Under the pieces are notes generated by a model that had not been told where the DNA came from, made no database searches, and saw only the letters and a list, made by a program, of their open reading frames with translations. Of a stretch of DNA of 64,000 nt, positions 32,301-42,056 are shown piece after piece; position 1 is the stretch's first letter, and every line of letters starts with the position of its first letter. Source of the DNA: Amycolatopsis sp. NBRC 101858 (GTDB lineage: Bacteria > Actinomycetota > Actinomycetes > Mycobacteriales > Pseudonocardiaceae). The DNA is taken from positions 744,001-808,000 of the forward strand of contig NZ_BSTD01000007.1 in NCBI RefSeq assembly GCF_030269325.1, written 5' to 3'. The position numbers and the translations under genes were made by a program.

Positions 32301-33275
32301 GTGCCATGGAAACCACTGCGGCTCGCGTTACCGCTACTCGCCCTCGCCCTCGCCGCCACCGCGTGCGGTTCGGGTGGCGCCGCCTCGGGCAGCGACACGA
32401 TCACCCTCGGCCTGCCGGTGCAGGCCACCACCCTCGCGCCGGTCTACCTGGCCGAGGACATGGACCTCTGGAAGCAGCACGGCCTCACCGTCAAGGCCGT
32501 CACGTTCAAGGGGGACGCCGAGCTCGCCAAGGCCGTGCTGTCCGGTGACGTCGACGTCGCGGTCGGCTCGCTGACCGGGCCGCTCACCGCCGAGGAAGCC
32601 GGCCAGGACGTGAAGGTCATCTACGGCGGCTTCGACATGACGGCGTTCTCCTGGTACGCCGTGCCCGAGATCCACACGGTGGCCGAGGGCAAGGGGAAGA
32701 ACTGGGGCGTGACGACCATCGGCTCGTCCACCGACCTGCTCACGCGCTTCGCCGCGGCCAAGGCCGGCCTCGATCCCGACCGGGACATCAAGGTCGTGCA
32801 GGGCGGCGCTTCGGCGGCGCGGCTCGCGGCCATGAAGGCCGGCCAGCTGCAGGCCAACATCTTCACCGAACCGCAGACGGTCTACGCGCAGAAGGCGGGC
32901 TACCACAAGATCCTCGACCTCAAGGATCTCGTCGACAGCTACCCGATGCACGTCACGTGGAGCAAGCCCGGCTTCGTCGACGGCAACCCCGACCGCGCCA
33001 AGAAGTTCATCGACACGCTGGCCCAGGCCATGAAGCTGACCAAGGACCAGCCCGGCGACGCGGCGAAGTCGATCGCGAAGGCGCTCAAGATCAGCGTCGA
33101 CGACGCGACGGCGAGCATGGCGGAGTGGATCGGCCAGCTCTACCCCGACGGCCGGATGCCCTCGGCGAAGGCGATGGACGACTTCTGGCAGATGGGCCTG
33201 CAGGGCAAGGTGTTCGCGAAACGGCTGCCCGACGCGCAGTGGCTCGACACCCGTTTCCTGCCGAAGACCAGCTGA
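32301..33275 (+). CDS. ABC transporter substrate-binding lipoprotein (NMT1/SsuA type)
   Basis: 324 residues from GTG 32301. The lipoprotein signal (WKPLRLALPLLALALAATAC) gives the lipobox ATAC, which fixes the start; longer frames to 32190 add non-signal sequence. The mature part has the type II periplasmic-binding fold of the NMT1/THI5, SsuA and TauA group: TITLGLPVQATTLAPVYLAE, GDVDVAVGS, GGASAARLAAMKAGQLQANI. This group binds sulfonates, thiamine precursors, riboflavin or aromatic acids. It starts a transporter operon with an ATPase and two permeases. Confidence 0.88.
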   Translation: MPWKPLRLALPLLALALAATACGSGGAASGSDTITLGLPVQATTLAPVYLAEDMDLWKQHGLTVKAVTFKGDAELAKAVLSGDVDVAVGSLTGPLTAEEAGQDVKVIYGGFDMTAFSWYAVPEIHTVAEGKGKNWGVTTIGSSTDLLTRFAAAKAGLDPDRDIKVVQGGASAARLAAMKAGQLQANIFTEPQTVYAQKAGYHKILDLKDLVDSYPMHVTWSKPGFVDGNPDRAKKFIDTLAQAMKLTKDQPGDAAKSIAKALKISVDDATASMAEWIGQLYPDGRMPSAKAMDDFWQMGLQGKVFAKRLPDAQWLDTRFLPKTS

Positions 33276-33288
33276 GCGGAGGAACCCG

Positions 33289-34064
<776 letters not shown>

Positions 34065-34068
<4 letters not shown>

Positions 34069-34241
34069 CGCCCGGCCTGCGAACCCGACCGCCACGCCCG
34101 GCCGCCACACCGCCGCCACACCGGGCGGTCGGCCTCCGCTGGGTGAGCGCGGTTCGTGGTCCTGGTGCTGGCGCTGCGGCAGCCGACCTGACCGACACGC
34201 AGTTCACCACCACGGCGGCCGGGCAGCCGGTGACGTCATGA
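34065..34241 (+). CDS. Junction small ORF 1 (58 aa), permease start fused to ATPase end
   Basis: 58 codons with ATG 34065 overlapping the ATPase stop (ATGA). It begins MTPGLRTRPPRPAATPPPHR, identical in most positions to the permease N-terminus, runs through a frame-altered version of the permease's first helix (GPGAGAAAADLTDTQFTT) and ends AAGQPVTS, the ATPase C-terminus. It ends in the ATGA that starts small ORF 2. The transmembrane character of the parent has been lost. Probably translated by coupling; function unknown. Confidence 0.5.
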
Positions 34242-34414
34242 CGCCCGGCCTGCGAACCCGACCGCCACGCCCGGCCGCCACACCGCCGCCGCGCCGCGCG
34301 GTCGGCCTGCGCTGGGTGCGCGCGATTCGTGGTCGTGGTGCTGGCGCTGCGGCAGCCGACCTGACCGACACGCAGTTCACCACCACGGCGGCCGAGGGAC
34401 CGGTGACGTCATGA
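34238..34414 (+). CDS. Junction small ORF 2 (58 aa), second copy
   Basis: Same length and build as small ORF 1, with ATG 34238 inside its stop and a stop overlapping the real permease ATG at 34411. It starts MTPGLRTRPPRPAATPPP and ends AAEGPVTS. It differs from copy 1 at several positions (for example RAIRGRG for SAVRGPG) without any stop arising. The open frame in two diverged copies hints at constraint, but only two copies are available here. Confidence 0.5.
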   Translation: MTPGLRTRPPRPAATPPPRRAVGLRWVRAIRGRGAGAAAADLTDTQFTTTAAEGPVTS

Positions 34415-35238
34415 CGCCCGGCCTGCGAACCCGACCGCCACGCCCGGCCACCACACCGCCGCCACACCGCGCGGTCGGCCTCCGCTGGGTACCCCCGATC
34501 CGCGCGCGGTTCGTGCTCGGCAGCGTGGTCGTCGTGCTGGCGCTGTGGCAGCTGGCCGGGCAGACCGGCCTGGTCGACGTGCAGTTCACCAGCACGCCGT
34601 CGGCGGTCGTGCGGGCCGGCGGCGATCTGCTCAGCTCCGGCGAGCTGGGGAAGAACGCGCAGACCACGCTCGTCGAGTTCTTCGCGGGCTTCGCGCCGGC
34701 GATCCTCGTCGGTGTGCCGGTGGGCATGCTGATGGGCTGGAAGCTGCGGGTCCGGCAGACCCTCGAGCCCGCGCTCGTCGCGCTGTACGTGACGCCGTCG
34801 CTGGCGTTGCTGCCGCTCGTGGTGCTCGCGCTCGGCATCGGTGAGGCGTCGAAGATCGCGATGGTGTTCATCGAGGCCGTGATCACGATCGCGGTGAACG
34901 CGATGGCCGGCATCCGCGAGACGGACCCGAAGCTCGTGCAGGCGGCCCGGGCGTTCTGCGCGGGCGGCGGCGCGATGTTCGGCAAGATCCTGTTCCCCAG
35001 CGCGTTGCCGACGATCATGGCCGGGCTGCGCCTCGGCGCCGGCCGCGGCGTGATCGCCGTGATCGTCGCCGAGCTCTACGGCGGCACCGACGGCGTCGGC
35101 CAGCTGATCGCCACCTACGGCCAGAACTTCGACGTCGCGACGCTGATGTTCCTGACGCTCGTGGTCGCGGTGTTCGGGTACGCCCTCACGCAGCTGCTGC
35201 GGGTGCTCGGCACCGCCGCCACATCGTGGGAGAGGTGA
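34411..35238 (+). CDS. ABC transporter permease 1 (SsuC/TauC type)
   Basis: 275 residues from ATG 34411 (ATGA overlap with junction ORF 2). After a Pro/Arg-rich N-terminus (first 27 residues, duplicated upstream) there are about six helices. The EAA-type loop reads FCAGGGAMFGKILFPSALPTIMAGLRLGAGRGVIAVI (one region near residues 190-225), typical of the BPD-transp_1 permeases of sulfonate/taurine importers. It works with the second permease as a heterodimer. Confidence 0.9.
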   Translation: MTPGLRTRPPRPATTPPPHRAVGLRWVPPIRARFVLGSVVVVLALWQLAGQTGLVDVQFTSTPSAVVRAGGDLLSSGELGKNAQTTLVEFFAGFAPAILVGVPVGMLMGWKLRVRQTLEPALVALYVTPSLALLPLVVLALGIGEASKIAMVFIEAVITIAVNAMAGIRETDPKLVQAARAFCAGGGAMFGKILFPSALPTIMAGLRLGAGRGVIAVIVAELYGGTDGVGQLIATYGQNFDVATLMFLTLVVAVFGYALTQLLRVLGTAATSWER

Positions 35239-35242
35239 ACCC

Positions 35243-36031
35243 ATGACCACCACCACGCGCCGGCGGGTGCCGGAGAAGGCGATGCCGGTCCTGCTCGGCG
35301 GCGGGTTCCTCGTGCTCGTCGCGCTGCTGTGGCAGATCGCCGTGTGGGCCGGCCTCGTGAACCCGTTCCTCACGTCCTCCCCCGCGCTCGTCGCCGCGTC
35401 GCTGGGCGACCAGATCGGCTCCGGGCTGCTGCTGCGCAGCCTCGGCCGCAGCGCGCTGGAGCTGGCCATCGGGTTCGGCGTCGCCGCGGTGGTCGGCGTC
35501 GCGCTGGGACTGCTGATGGGCCGCTACCGCTACGTCGACTACGTGGTCGAGCCGTACGTGTGGCTGCTGTACTCGGCGCCGGTCGTCGCGATGTTCCCGT
35601 TGCTGGTGCTGGTGTTCGGCCTCGGCAGCCCGGCGGTCGTCGCCATCGCGTTCCTGATGTCCGTGGTGCCGGTGGTCGTCAACTCGGCCCAAGGCGTGCG
35701 CAACGTCGACCCGAAGCTGATCCGCACCGCCGTGTCGTTCGGCGCGGGCGAGACCGCGTTGCTGCGCAAGGTGATCCTGCCGGCGTCCGTGCCGACGGTG
35801 ATGGCCGGGCTGCGCCTCGGCGTCGGCCGCGGGCTCGTCGGGGTCGTCGTCGGCGAGTTCTTCGCCGGCGACGGCGGGATCGGCTACAACATCAGCTTCT
35901 TCGCCGGCCACCTCGGCACCACGGACGTGCTCGCGTCGGTGTTCGTGGTGATCGTGGCCGGCGTCCTGCTCAACGTGCTGGCCCGCGGGCTCGAAGCCCT
36001 CGCCGACTCCTGGCGCACCGAACTCCCCTGA
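35243..36031 (+). CDS. ABC transporter permease 2 (SsuC/TauC type)
   Basis: 262 residues from ATG 35243, four bases after permease 1. Six helices and a clear EAA loop (SFGAGETALLRKVILPASVP, then TVMAGLRLGVGRG). A paralogue of permease 1 with its own sequence, so the channel is a heterodimer. The two-permease layout is less common than the single-permease SsuABC set and is seen in some pyrimidine-precursor and riboflavin importers. Confidence 0.9.
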   Translation: MTTTTRRRVPEKAMPVLLGGGFLVLVALLWQIAVWAGLVNPFLTSSPALVAASLGDQIGSGLLLRSLGRSALELAIGFGVAAVVGVALGLLMGRYRYVDYVVEPYVWLLYSAPVVAMFPLLVLVFGLGSPAVVAIAFLMSVVPVVVNSAQGVRNVDPKLIRTAVSFGAGETALLRKVILPASVPTVMAGLRLGVGRGLVGVVVGEFFAGDGGIGYNISFFAGHLGTTDVLASVFVVIVAGVLLNVLARGLEALADSWRTELP

Positions 36032-36055
36032 CTCCCTTCGAGGAAGAGGTATCCC

Positions 36056-38119
36056 GTGAAGCAGATCGCCGCCGACATCGGCGGGACGTTCACCGACCTG
36101 ACCGCCGTGGACGAACACGGCGTGTTCAGCACCGCCAAGACCCTGACCACCCCGCACGACCACGCCGAGGGGGTGCTCGACGGGCTCGACAAGCTCGGCG
36201 CGCACCTGCCGGACACCGAGCTGTTCCTGCACGGCTCCACGATCGCCATCAACACCGTGCTGCAGCGCGCCGGCGCCGCCACCGCGCTGATCACGACCGA
36301 GGGCTTCCGCGACGTCTACGAGATCGGACGCGGCAACCGGTCCGAGCCGTACGACCTGTTCTTCGGCAAGCCCGACCCGCTCGTGCCGCGGCGGCTGCGG
36401 CGCGAGGTGCGCGAGCGCGTGCTCGTCGACGGCAGCGTGCGCACCCCGCTCGACACCGATGGCGCGCGACGGCTGATCGCGGAGCTGAAGGAGTCCGGCG
36501 TCCGGTCGGTGGCGGTGTGCCTGCTGCACGCGTACGCCAACCCGGAACACGAGCTCGAACTGGGCCGCCTGTTCGCCGAGCTGTGGCCCGAGGCGTACGT
36601 GACGCTGTCGCACCGGATCATGCGCGAGTACCGCGAGTACGAGCGGACCTCGACCACGGTGCTGAACGCCTACGTCGGACCGGTCGTGTCGCGCTACCTC
36701 GACTCGCTCACCAAGCGCTTGAAGGACCGCGGCTTCCGCGGGCGGCTGCTCATCATGCAGTCCAACGGCGGCATCATGTCCGTCGAGACCGCGCGCCGGA
36801 GCCCCGTGCGCATGATGGAGTCGGGGCCGGTCGCGGGGGTGATCGGCGCGTCGGCCCTCGCCGCGGGGCTCGACCTGCCGCGGCTGATCTCGTTCGACAT
36901 GGGCGGCACCACGGCCAAGACGAGCCTCGTGAAGGACGGCGAGGTCGACATCAGCCCCGGCTACTTCATCGGCGGCTACGCGACCGGCCACCCGATGGCA
37001 CTGCCCGTCGTCAACATCGTCGAAGTCGGCTCCGGCGGCGGCAGCATCGCGTGGGTCGACCCGGCCGGCGCGCTGAAGGTGGGCCCGGTCAGCGCCGGCG
37101 CGGCACCCGGTCCCGCCTGCTACGGCCGCGGCGGCGACCGGCCGACGGTCACCGACGCCAACCTCGTGCTCGGGCGCCTCGGCGCGAGCCGGTTCCTCGG
37201 CGGCGAGATGCCGCTCGACCGCGCGGCCGCCGAGGAAGCCATCCGCACGCACGTCGCCGAACCGCTCGGGCTCGGCCTGATGGCGGCCGCGCTGGGGATC
37301 GTGACGATCGCCGACGCGCAGATGTCGCTGGCCGTGCGTGCGGTGTCCGTGGAGAAGGGCGAGGACCCGCGCGCGTTCGCGCTCGTGGCCACCGGCGGCG
37401 CCGGGCCGCTGCACGCGGTGTCGATCGCCCGCGAACTGACCATCGGCACGGTCGTGGTTCCGGTGCTGCCGGGCCAGTTCTCCGCCAAGGGCATGCTCTA
37501 CTCCGAGGTCCGCCACGACCTCACGCGTACCTCGCTGGCGAAGTTCGAACCGTCCACGGTGGAGCAATACGCGATGATCATCAAGGCGCTCGGCGCGGAA
37601 GCCTGGACGCGGCTGCGGGCCGACGTCGGCGAGCCGGCGCACCCGCCCGTGCTGCAGCACTTCCTCGAGCTGCGCTACCAGGGCCAGGAGTTCACGATCC
37701 CCGTGCCCGTGCCGGACGAGGGACTGTCCACCGCGAACCACGCCGACGTGCGTGCGTTGTTCGACGAGCTGCACGACCGGCTCTACGGGCACCACGCGGC
37801 CGACGAAACCGTGGAAGCCGTCGGTGTCCGCACCGTGATCACCCTGCCGCTGGAGACCGCGGCAGGCACCGCGACGGAGACCGAAGCGGCAGCCGGCGAG
37901 CCGGAGCCCGTCGAGCACCGGCCCGTCGTCCTGCACGGCGGTGGCCCCGAACCCGTGACTTGTCCGGTCTACGACCGGGAGACGCTGCGGCCCGGCCACC
38001 GGATCACCGGCCCGGCCGTGGTCCAGGAAGCCACGTCGTCGGTCGTCTTCCACCCCGGCGACACGCTGACCGTCGCCCCCGATCTTTCGCTCGTCGTCTC
38101 CGTGGGGAGTCCCGCATGA
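36056..38119 (+). CDS. hyuA: Hydantoinase/oxoprolinase-family subunit A (HyuA-like)
   Basis: 687 residues from GTG 36056 (AGGAAGAGG upstream). The N-terminal ATP-binding signature ADIGGTFTDLTAVD, the HGSTIAINTVLQR segment and LISFDMGGTTAKTSLV mark the ASKHA-type hydantoinase A. The family includes N-methylhydantoinase, 5-oxoprolinase, caprolactamase and acetone/acetophenone carboxylases, all ATP-dependent with a B subunit. The C-terminal beta-barrel end (GHRITGPAVVQEATSS, FHPGD) is normal. The stop overlaps hyuB (ATGA). In this island it may open a lactam or hydantoin-like ring, or carboxylate a ketone. Confidence 0.92.
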   Translation: MKQIAADIGGTFTDLTAVDEHGVFSTAKTLTTPHDHAEGVLDGLDKLGAHLPDTELFLHGSTIAINTVLQRAGAATALITTEGFRDVYEIGRGNRSEPYDLFFGKPDPLVPRRLRREVRERVLVDGSVRTPLDTDGARRLIAELKESGVRSVAVCLLHAYANPEHELELGRLFAELWPEAYVTLSHRIMREYREYERTSTTVLNAYVGPVVSRYLDSLTKRLKDRGFRGRLLIMQSNGGIMSVETARRSPVRMMESGPVAGVIGASALAAGLDLPRLISFDMGGTTAKTSLVKDGEVDISPGYFIGGYATGHPMALPVVNIVEVGSGGGSIAWVDPAGALKVGPVSAGAAPGPACYGRGGDRPTVTDANLVLGRLGASRFLGGEMPLDRAAAEEAIRTHVAEPLGLGLMAAALGIVTIADAQMSLAVRAVSVEKGEDPRAFALVATGGAGPLHAVSIARELTIGTVVVPVLPGQFSAKGMLYSEVRHDLTRTSLAKFEPSTVEQYAMIIKALGAEAWTRLRADVGEPAHPPVLQHFLELRYQGQEFTIPVPVPDEGLSTANHADVRALFDELHDRLYGHHAADETVEAVGVRTVITLPLETAAGTATETEAAAGEPEPVEHRPVVLHGGGPEPVTCPVYDRETLRPGHRITGPAVVQEATSSVVFHPGDTLTVAPDLSLVVSVGSPA

Positions 38120-39858
38120 CCATCGATCCCGTCACCCTCGAAGTGGTGCGCTGCGCGCTCGTGGCGTACTCCGACGAGATGGCCACCGCGCTGCGCCGCG
38201 CCGCCTACAACCCGATGATCTTCGAGGTCCAGGACTACTGCGTGGGCCTGGTCGACACCGCGGGCGAGCTCATCGCCCAGAACCTCGGCGGCCTGCCGAT
38301 CTTCCTCGCCGACCTGGGGGTCTCGGTCGCCGACGGCATCGAGCGCCACGGCCTCGACGGCTTCGAGCCCGGCGACGCGCTCGTGATGAACTACCCGTAC
38401 GTCGCGGGCCAGCACCTCAACAACGTCGTCGTCTACACGCCGATCTTCGTCGGTGGCAAGGTCGTGGCGTTCCCCGCGGTGCGCGCCCACTGGGTCGACA
38501 TCGGCGGCTCCCGCATCGGTTTCGGCTCCACCGCCACCACGGACATCTACTCCGAGGGCCTGCAGCTGCGCTCGATCAAGGTGCTGAAGGCCGGCGAGTG
38601 GGACGCCGACGTGCTGCAGATCCTCAAGGACAACATCCGCATCCCGGAGTCGTCGCTGGGCGACCTGCGCGCGGCGATCGCGGCCTGCCGCCTCGGCGAG
38701 CGGCGCATCGCCGAGCTGTGCGAGCGTTACGGCCTCGACACGGTCATGGCCTGCATCACCGAGATGCGCAACCAGTCGGAACGCCTCTCGCGCCACGCCG
38801 TCGCGCAGATGGCCGACGGCGAGTACACCGCATCGGCCTGGATGGACAACGACGGGCAGGACCTCGGCAAGCGCATCACCCTAGACATCAAGGTGATCGT
38901 CGCGGGTGACGAGCTCACGATCGACTTCTCGGACATCAACGAGCAGGTCAAGGGCCCGCTGAACGCCGGGAAGTCGGGTGGGGTCGCCGCCGCGCGCGTG
39001 GCGTTCAAGATGCTGACCCTGCCGACCCATCCCGTCGACGAGGGCTCGTTCCGCAACCTGCGCGTGGTGCTGCCGGAAGGAAAGCTGCTCAACGCGAAAC
39101 CGCCCGCCGCGCTCGGGCAGTGGAGCATCTCGCTGCCCACGGTCGTCGACACGATCATCCGGGCGCTCGCCGACGCACTGCCCGAGCAGGTGCCGGCCGC
39201 GCACAAGGGCGACATGTCGGGCTTCACGTTCCACGGGATCGACGAGAAGACCGGCTCGCGGTTCGTGTGCCTCAACATCAACGGCGGCGGCTGGGGCGGG
39301 CGCCCGGTCGGGGACGGCCCGAGCGCGTGCGTGTCGGTGTGCCAGGGCGACGTGCGCAACATCCCCATCGAGATCCAGGAAGCGCGCTACCCCTTGGTGT
39401 TCACCCGCCACGAGCTGCGCGCCGACAGTGGTGGCGCGGGCCGCCACCGCGGCGGGCTGGGCCTGGAGATCGACGTGGAGCCGCAGCAGGCGATGTTCAC
39501 CAACATCGCCAACGAGCGCACGACCTGCCCGCCGTGGGGTCTGCGCGGCGGGCAGCCGGGCGCGGTCAACGACACGATCGTCACGCAGCCGGGCGGGCAG
39601 CCGGAGCACGTGAAGAAGCACACGGGGCTCGCGCTGCGGGCGGGGTCGAAGGTCACCTTCCGCACCGCGGGTGGCGGGGGCTGGGGGCACCCGTGGGAAC
39701 GACCCGCTGCCGACGTCGCCGAGGACGTGGCCGACGGGTTCGTCACCGCCTCGGCCGCGCGCGAGCACTACGGCGTCGCACTGACCGACGATGGGCACGT
39801 CGACGAGCCGGAGACCGGGCGGCTCCGGACCGCGCAGGCCGATGTCGCTCGTCCGTGA
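38116..39858 (+). CDS. hyuB: Hydantoinase/oxoprolinase-family subunit B (HyuB-like)
   Basis: 580 residues from ATG 38116 (ATGA). Family landmarks are DPVTLEVVRCALVAYSDEMA, FEVQDYCVGLVD, GDALVMNYPYVAGQHLNN, RAHWVDIGG, and the glycine-rich C-terminus GGGGWGHPWER. Length matches the family. It is the metal-binding partner of HyuA. Downstream MmgE/PrpD overlaps its 3' end by 17 bp. Confidence 0.93.
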   Translation: MTIDPVTLEVVRCALVAYSDEMATALRRAAYNPMIFEVQDYCVGLVDTAGELIAQNLGGLPIFLADLGVSVADGIERHGLDGFEPGDALVMNYPYVAGQHLNNVVVYTPIFVGGKVVAFPAVRAHWVDIGGSRIGFGSTATTDIYSEGLQLRSIKVLKAGEWDADVLQILKDNIRIPESSLGDLRAAIAACRLGERRIAELCERYGLDTVMACITEMRNQSERLSRHAVAQMADGEYTASAWMDNDGQDLGKRITLDIKVIVAGDELTIDFSDINEQVKGPLNAGKSGGVAAARVAFKMLTLPTHPVDEGSFRNLRVVLPEGKLLNAKPPAALGQWSISLPTVVDTIIRALADALPEQVPAAHKGDMSGFTFHGIDEKTGSRFVCLNINGGGWGGRPVGDGPSACVSVCQGDVRNIPIEIQEARYPLVFTRHELRADSGGAGRHRGGLGLEIDVEPQQAMFTNIANERTTCPPWGLRGGQPGAVNDTIVTQPGGQPEHVKKHTGLALRAGSKVTFRTAGGGGWGHPWERPAADVAEDVADGFVTASAAREHYGVALTDDGHVDEPETGRLRTAQADVARP

Positions 39859-41206
39859 GCTCGCCGCCCGGGCGCATGCCGTCGCCGCGGCAGCGATGCC
39901 GCCCGCGGTCCGGGCCGCCGTCCGGGCCCACCTCACCGACGCCGTCGGCGCGCTGGTCGCCGGCCGCACCACGATCGGGGGCTCGGTGGCCGGGCTCGCG
40001 CGCACCCTGTCGCCGGAGTTCGGCGCCGCGCGGCGAACGGCCTTCGTCGGCGGGGTGTACGCGCACGCCTGGGAAGCGGGTGACATCCACCGCGGCGCGG
40101 TGCTGTGCCCCGGCTGCGTGATCCTGCCGGCGACGCTCGCGGTGCTGCCCGCGCGTCCCGGCGCTTCGGCCGACGAGTACGAACGCGCGTACCTCGCCGG
40201 CTACGAAGTGGCGCTCGCCGCGGGGGCGGTGATCGGGGGCGACCGGCTGATCCAGCGGGGCTGGTGGCCGACCGCGCTGCTGGCCCCGCTGGGCGCCGCC
40301 GCGGCGGCCGCGGTCCTGCTGGACCGGCCGCCGGAGGTCACCGCGTCGGCGATCGCGCTCGCCGCGCAGCACGCGGGCGGTTCGATCGCGGGCGCGACCG
40401 ACCGGGCCGACGGCAAGTACCTGCTCGCCGGGTTCGCCGCCGAGCGGGCGGTCACCGCGTTCCTCGCCGCCGACTCCGGCTGGACCGGCCCACTCGACAT
40501 CCTCGACGCCCCGCGGTCCCCGCTGCGGCGCGAGCGCACCCGGCTGCCCGAGCCGTACCTGACCCCCGGGACCAGCCTCAAGCCCCACGCGGGCGCGAAA
40601 CACCTGCAGGGCGCGATCGACGCCGTACTCCGGCTTCGCCCGGCCGACGGCTGGCGGCCGGGCGAGGTGCGGCGGCTCACCTGCCTGCTGCCGGCCCAGC
40701 TGGCCGGGATCGTCGACCGCCCGCCGCCGTTCTCCTCGCCGCTGAGCGCTCTGGGCAGCGCGCAGTTCGTGCTGGCGATCGCGGCGATCCGCGGGCACTG
40801 CACGCCGTGGGACTTCGACGACGCGGCGCTGCGGGACGACACCGTGCTCGAGCTCGCGCACGTCGTGCGCGTGGAACCGGCCGGCGACCTCACGGCCGCG
40901 TACCCGGCGAAGTGGGGCGCGCGCGTCGAACTCACGACCGCTTCGGGCGTCGCCACCGCGGACCGGCTCGACGCGCGGGGCGACCCGGGCAATCTCCTGT
41001 CCCAGCACGAGATCGTCGCGAAGTTCACGACGCTCGCGACGCGAGAGCTCGGCCCGGAGCGGGCCCGGGCCGTCGCCGAGTCGCTGCTGCGCCCCGGTTC
41101 GGCGGTCTCGGCGCTGCGCGAGCACGTGCTGCCGCTGCTCGGCGGTACGTTCGTGCGGCCGCCGGAAAACGCCGCGGCGGGCGCGAAACCAGGAGGTTCG
41201 TCCTGA
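39842..41206 (+). CDS. MmgE/PrpD-family protein
   Basis: 454 residues from ATG 39842. The frame opens at 39791 but would overlap HyuB further. Helical-domain segments (HLTDAVGALVAGRTTIGGSV, AHAWEAGDIHRGAVLCPGCV) and the second domain with TSLKPHAGAKHLQGAIDAVL match the fold of 2-methylcitrate dehydratase PrpD, cis-aconitate decarboxylase and iminodisuccinate epimerase. The usual catalytic HEFDD-type stretch reads HAWEAGDIH here. The enzyme acts on a tricarboxylate-like or imino-diacid substrate in known members; here the substrate is unknown. Ends in a 4-bp overlap with the PaaX-like gene. Confidence 0.83.
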   Translation: MSLVRELAARAHAVAAAAMPPAVRAAVRAHLTDAVGALVAGRTTIGGSVAGLARTLSPEFGAARRTAFVGGVYAHAWEAGDIHRGAVLCPGCVILPATLAVLPARPGASADEYERAYLAGYEVALAAGAVIGGDRLIQRGWWPTALLAPLGAAAAAAVLLDRPPEVTASAIALAAQHAGGSIAGATDRADGKYLLAGFAAERAVTAFLAADSGWTGPLDILDAPRSPLRRERTRLPEPYLTPGTSLKPHAGAKHLQGAIDAVLRLRPADGWRPGEVRRLTCLLPAQLAGIVDRPPPFSSPLSALGSAQFVLAIAAIRGHCTPWDFDDAALRDDTVLELAHVVRVEPAGDLTAAYPAKWGARVELTTASGVATADRLDARGDPGNLLSQHEIVAKFTTLATRELGPERARAVAESLLRPGSAVSALREHVLPLLGGTFVRPPENAAAGAKPGGSS

Positions 41207-42045
41207 CCACCGACCGAACGGAGCCCGACCTCAGCCGGGCGCCGACCCCGCAGACGGTGCTGCTGACGATGATCGGCCGCTACTGCCTCGACGAGAACCC
41301 CGAGATCGCGACGGCGGGGTACATCGACGTGCTGGCGCGGATCGGCGTGTCCGCGCACGCCACGCGGCTCACCGTGGCGCGCATGACCGAGCGCGGGCTG
41401 CTGGACCGCGCGCGCCGGGGCCGCGCCGCGACCTTCCGCGCGTCGGAGGTGGGGCTCGACGTCGTGCGCCGGCAGCAGGACCGCACGTTCCACGACACCG
41501 TCGACGAGCCGCAACCCGACGGCGCGTGGACCATCCTCTCGTTCACGCTGCCCGAGACCCACCGCAAGGAACGCCATCTGCTGCGACGGCGGCTGGCCTG
41601 GGAGAGCTTCGGGCTGCTGCGCGACGGGGTGTGGCTCGCGCCGGGCGAGCGGGACGTCTCGGCGATCCTCGCGCAGCTGCCCGGCGCCGGTGTCGACCGG
41701 CACGTCGAAGTCTTCACCGCCTACCCGAAGTTCGCCGACGTCGAGGGCATGATCTCCCGCACCTGGCACCTCGACGAGCTCGCCGGGCGGTACCACCGGT
41801 TCCTGCGAACCTGGAACGTCCCCCGCCCCGCACCCGAAGCCACCGACGCCCTCGGCCGCGACCTCGTCCTCGCGTCCGCGTGGCGGCAGCTGCTGCGCGA
41901 GACGCCGCGGCTGCCCGCCCGGCACCTGCCGCACGACTGGCCGGCGGCGCAGTGCCACGAACTGTTCCGCACCTTGCACGAGACCTACCGAGAGGAAGCC
42001 GACCGGCTCTTCGCCGGCATCCTCGCCGAGCACCGGATGAGCTGA
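41203..42045 (+). CDS. PaaX-like transcriptional regulator with probable CTG start
   Basis: 280 residues if read from CTG 41203. AGGAGG at 41191-41196 stands 6 bases before this CTG, which overlaps the MmgE stop as CTGA, the same geometry as the other coupled starts here. The next in-frame candidates (GTG 41257, ATG 41269) have no Shine-Dalgarno and cut into the first helix (TPQTVLLTMIGRYCLDENP). The winged helix AHATRLTVARMTERGLLDRARRGRAATF and the C-terminal TYREEADRLF region fit PaaX-type repressors, which sense acyl-CoA or similar intermediates. A second regulator of the island besides MarR. Confidence 0.75.
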   Translation: MTTDRTEPDLSRAPTPQTVLLTMIGRYCLDENPEIATAGYIDVLARIGVSAHATRLTVARMTERGLLDRARRGRAATFRASEVGLDVVRRQQDRTFHDTVDEPQPDGAWTILSFTLPETHRKERHLLRRRLAWESFGLLRDGVWLAPGERDVSAILAQLPGAGVDRHVEVFTAYPKFADVEGMISRTWHLDELAGRYHRFLRTWNVPRPAPEATDALGRDLVLASAWRQLLRETPRLPARHLPHDWPAAQCHELFRTLHETYREEADRLFAGILAEHRMS

Positions 42046-42056
42046 GGAGGCTCGAC

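Noticed and set aside
35186..38053. 955-codon minus-strand open frame
   Set aside because: Antisense of the permease 2 and hyuA genes, low-complexity His/Arg/Gly/Val-rich translation.
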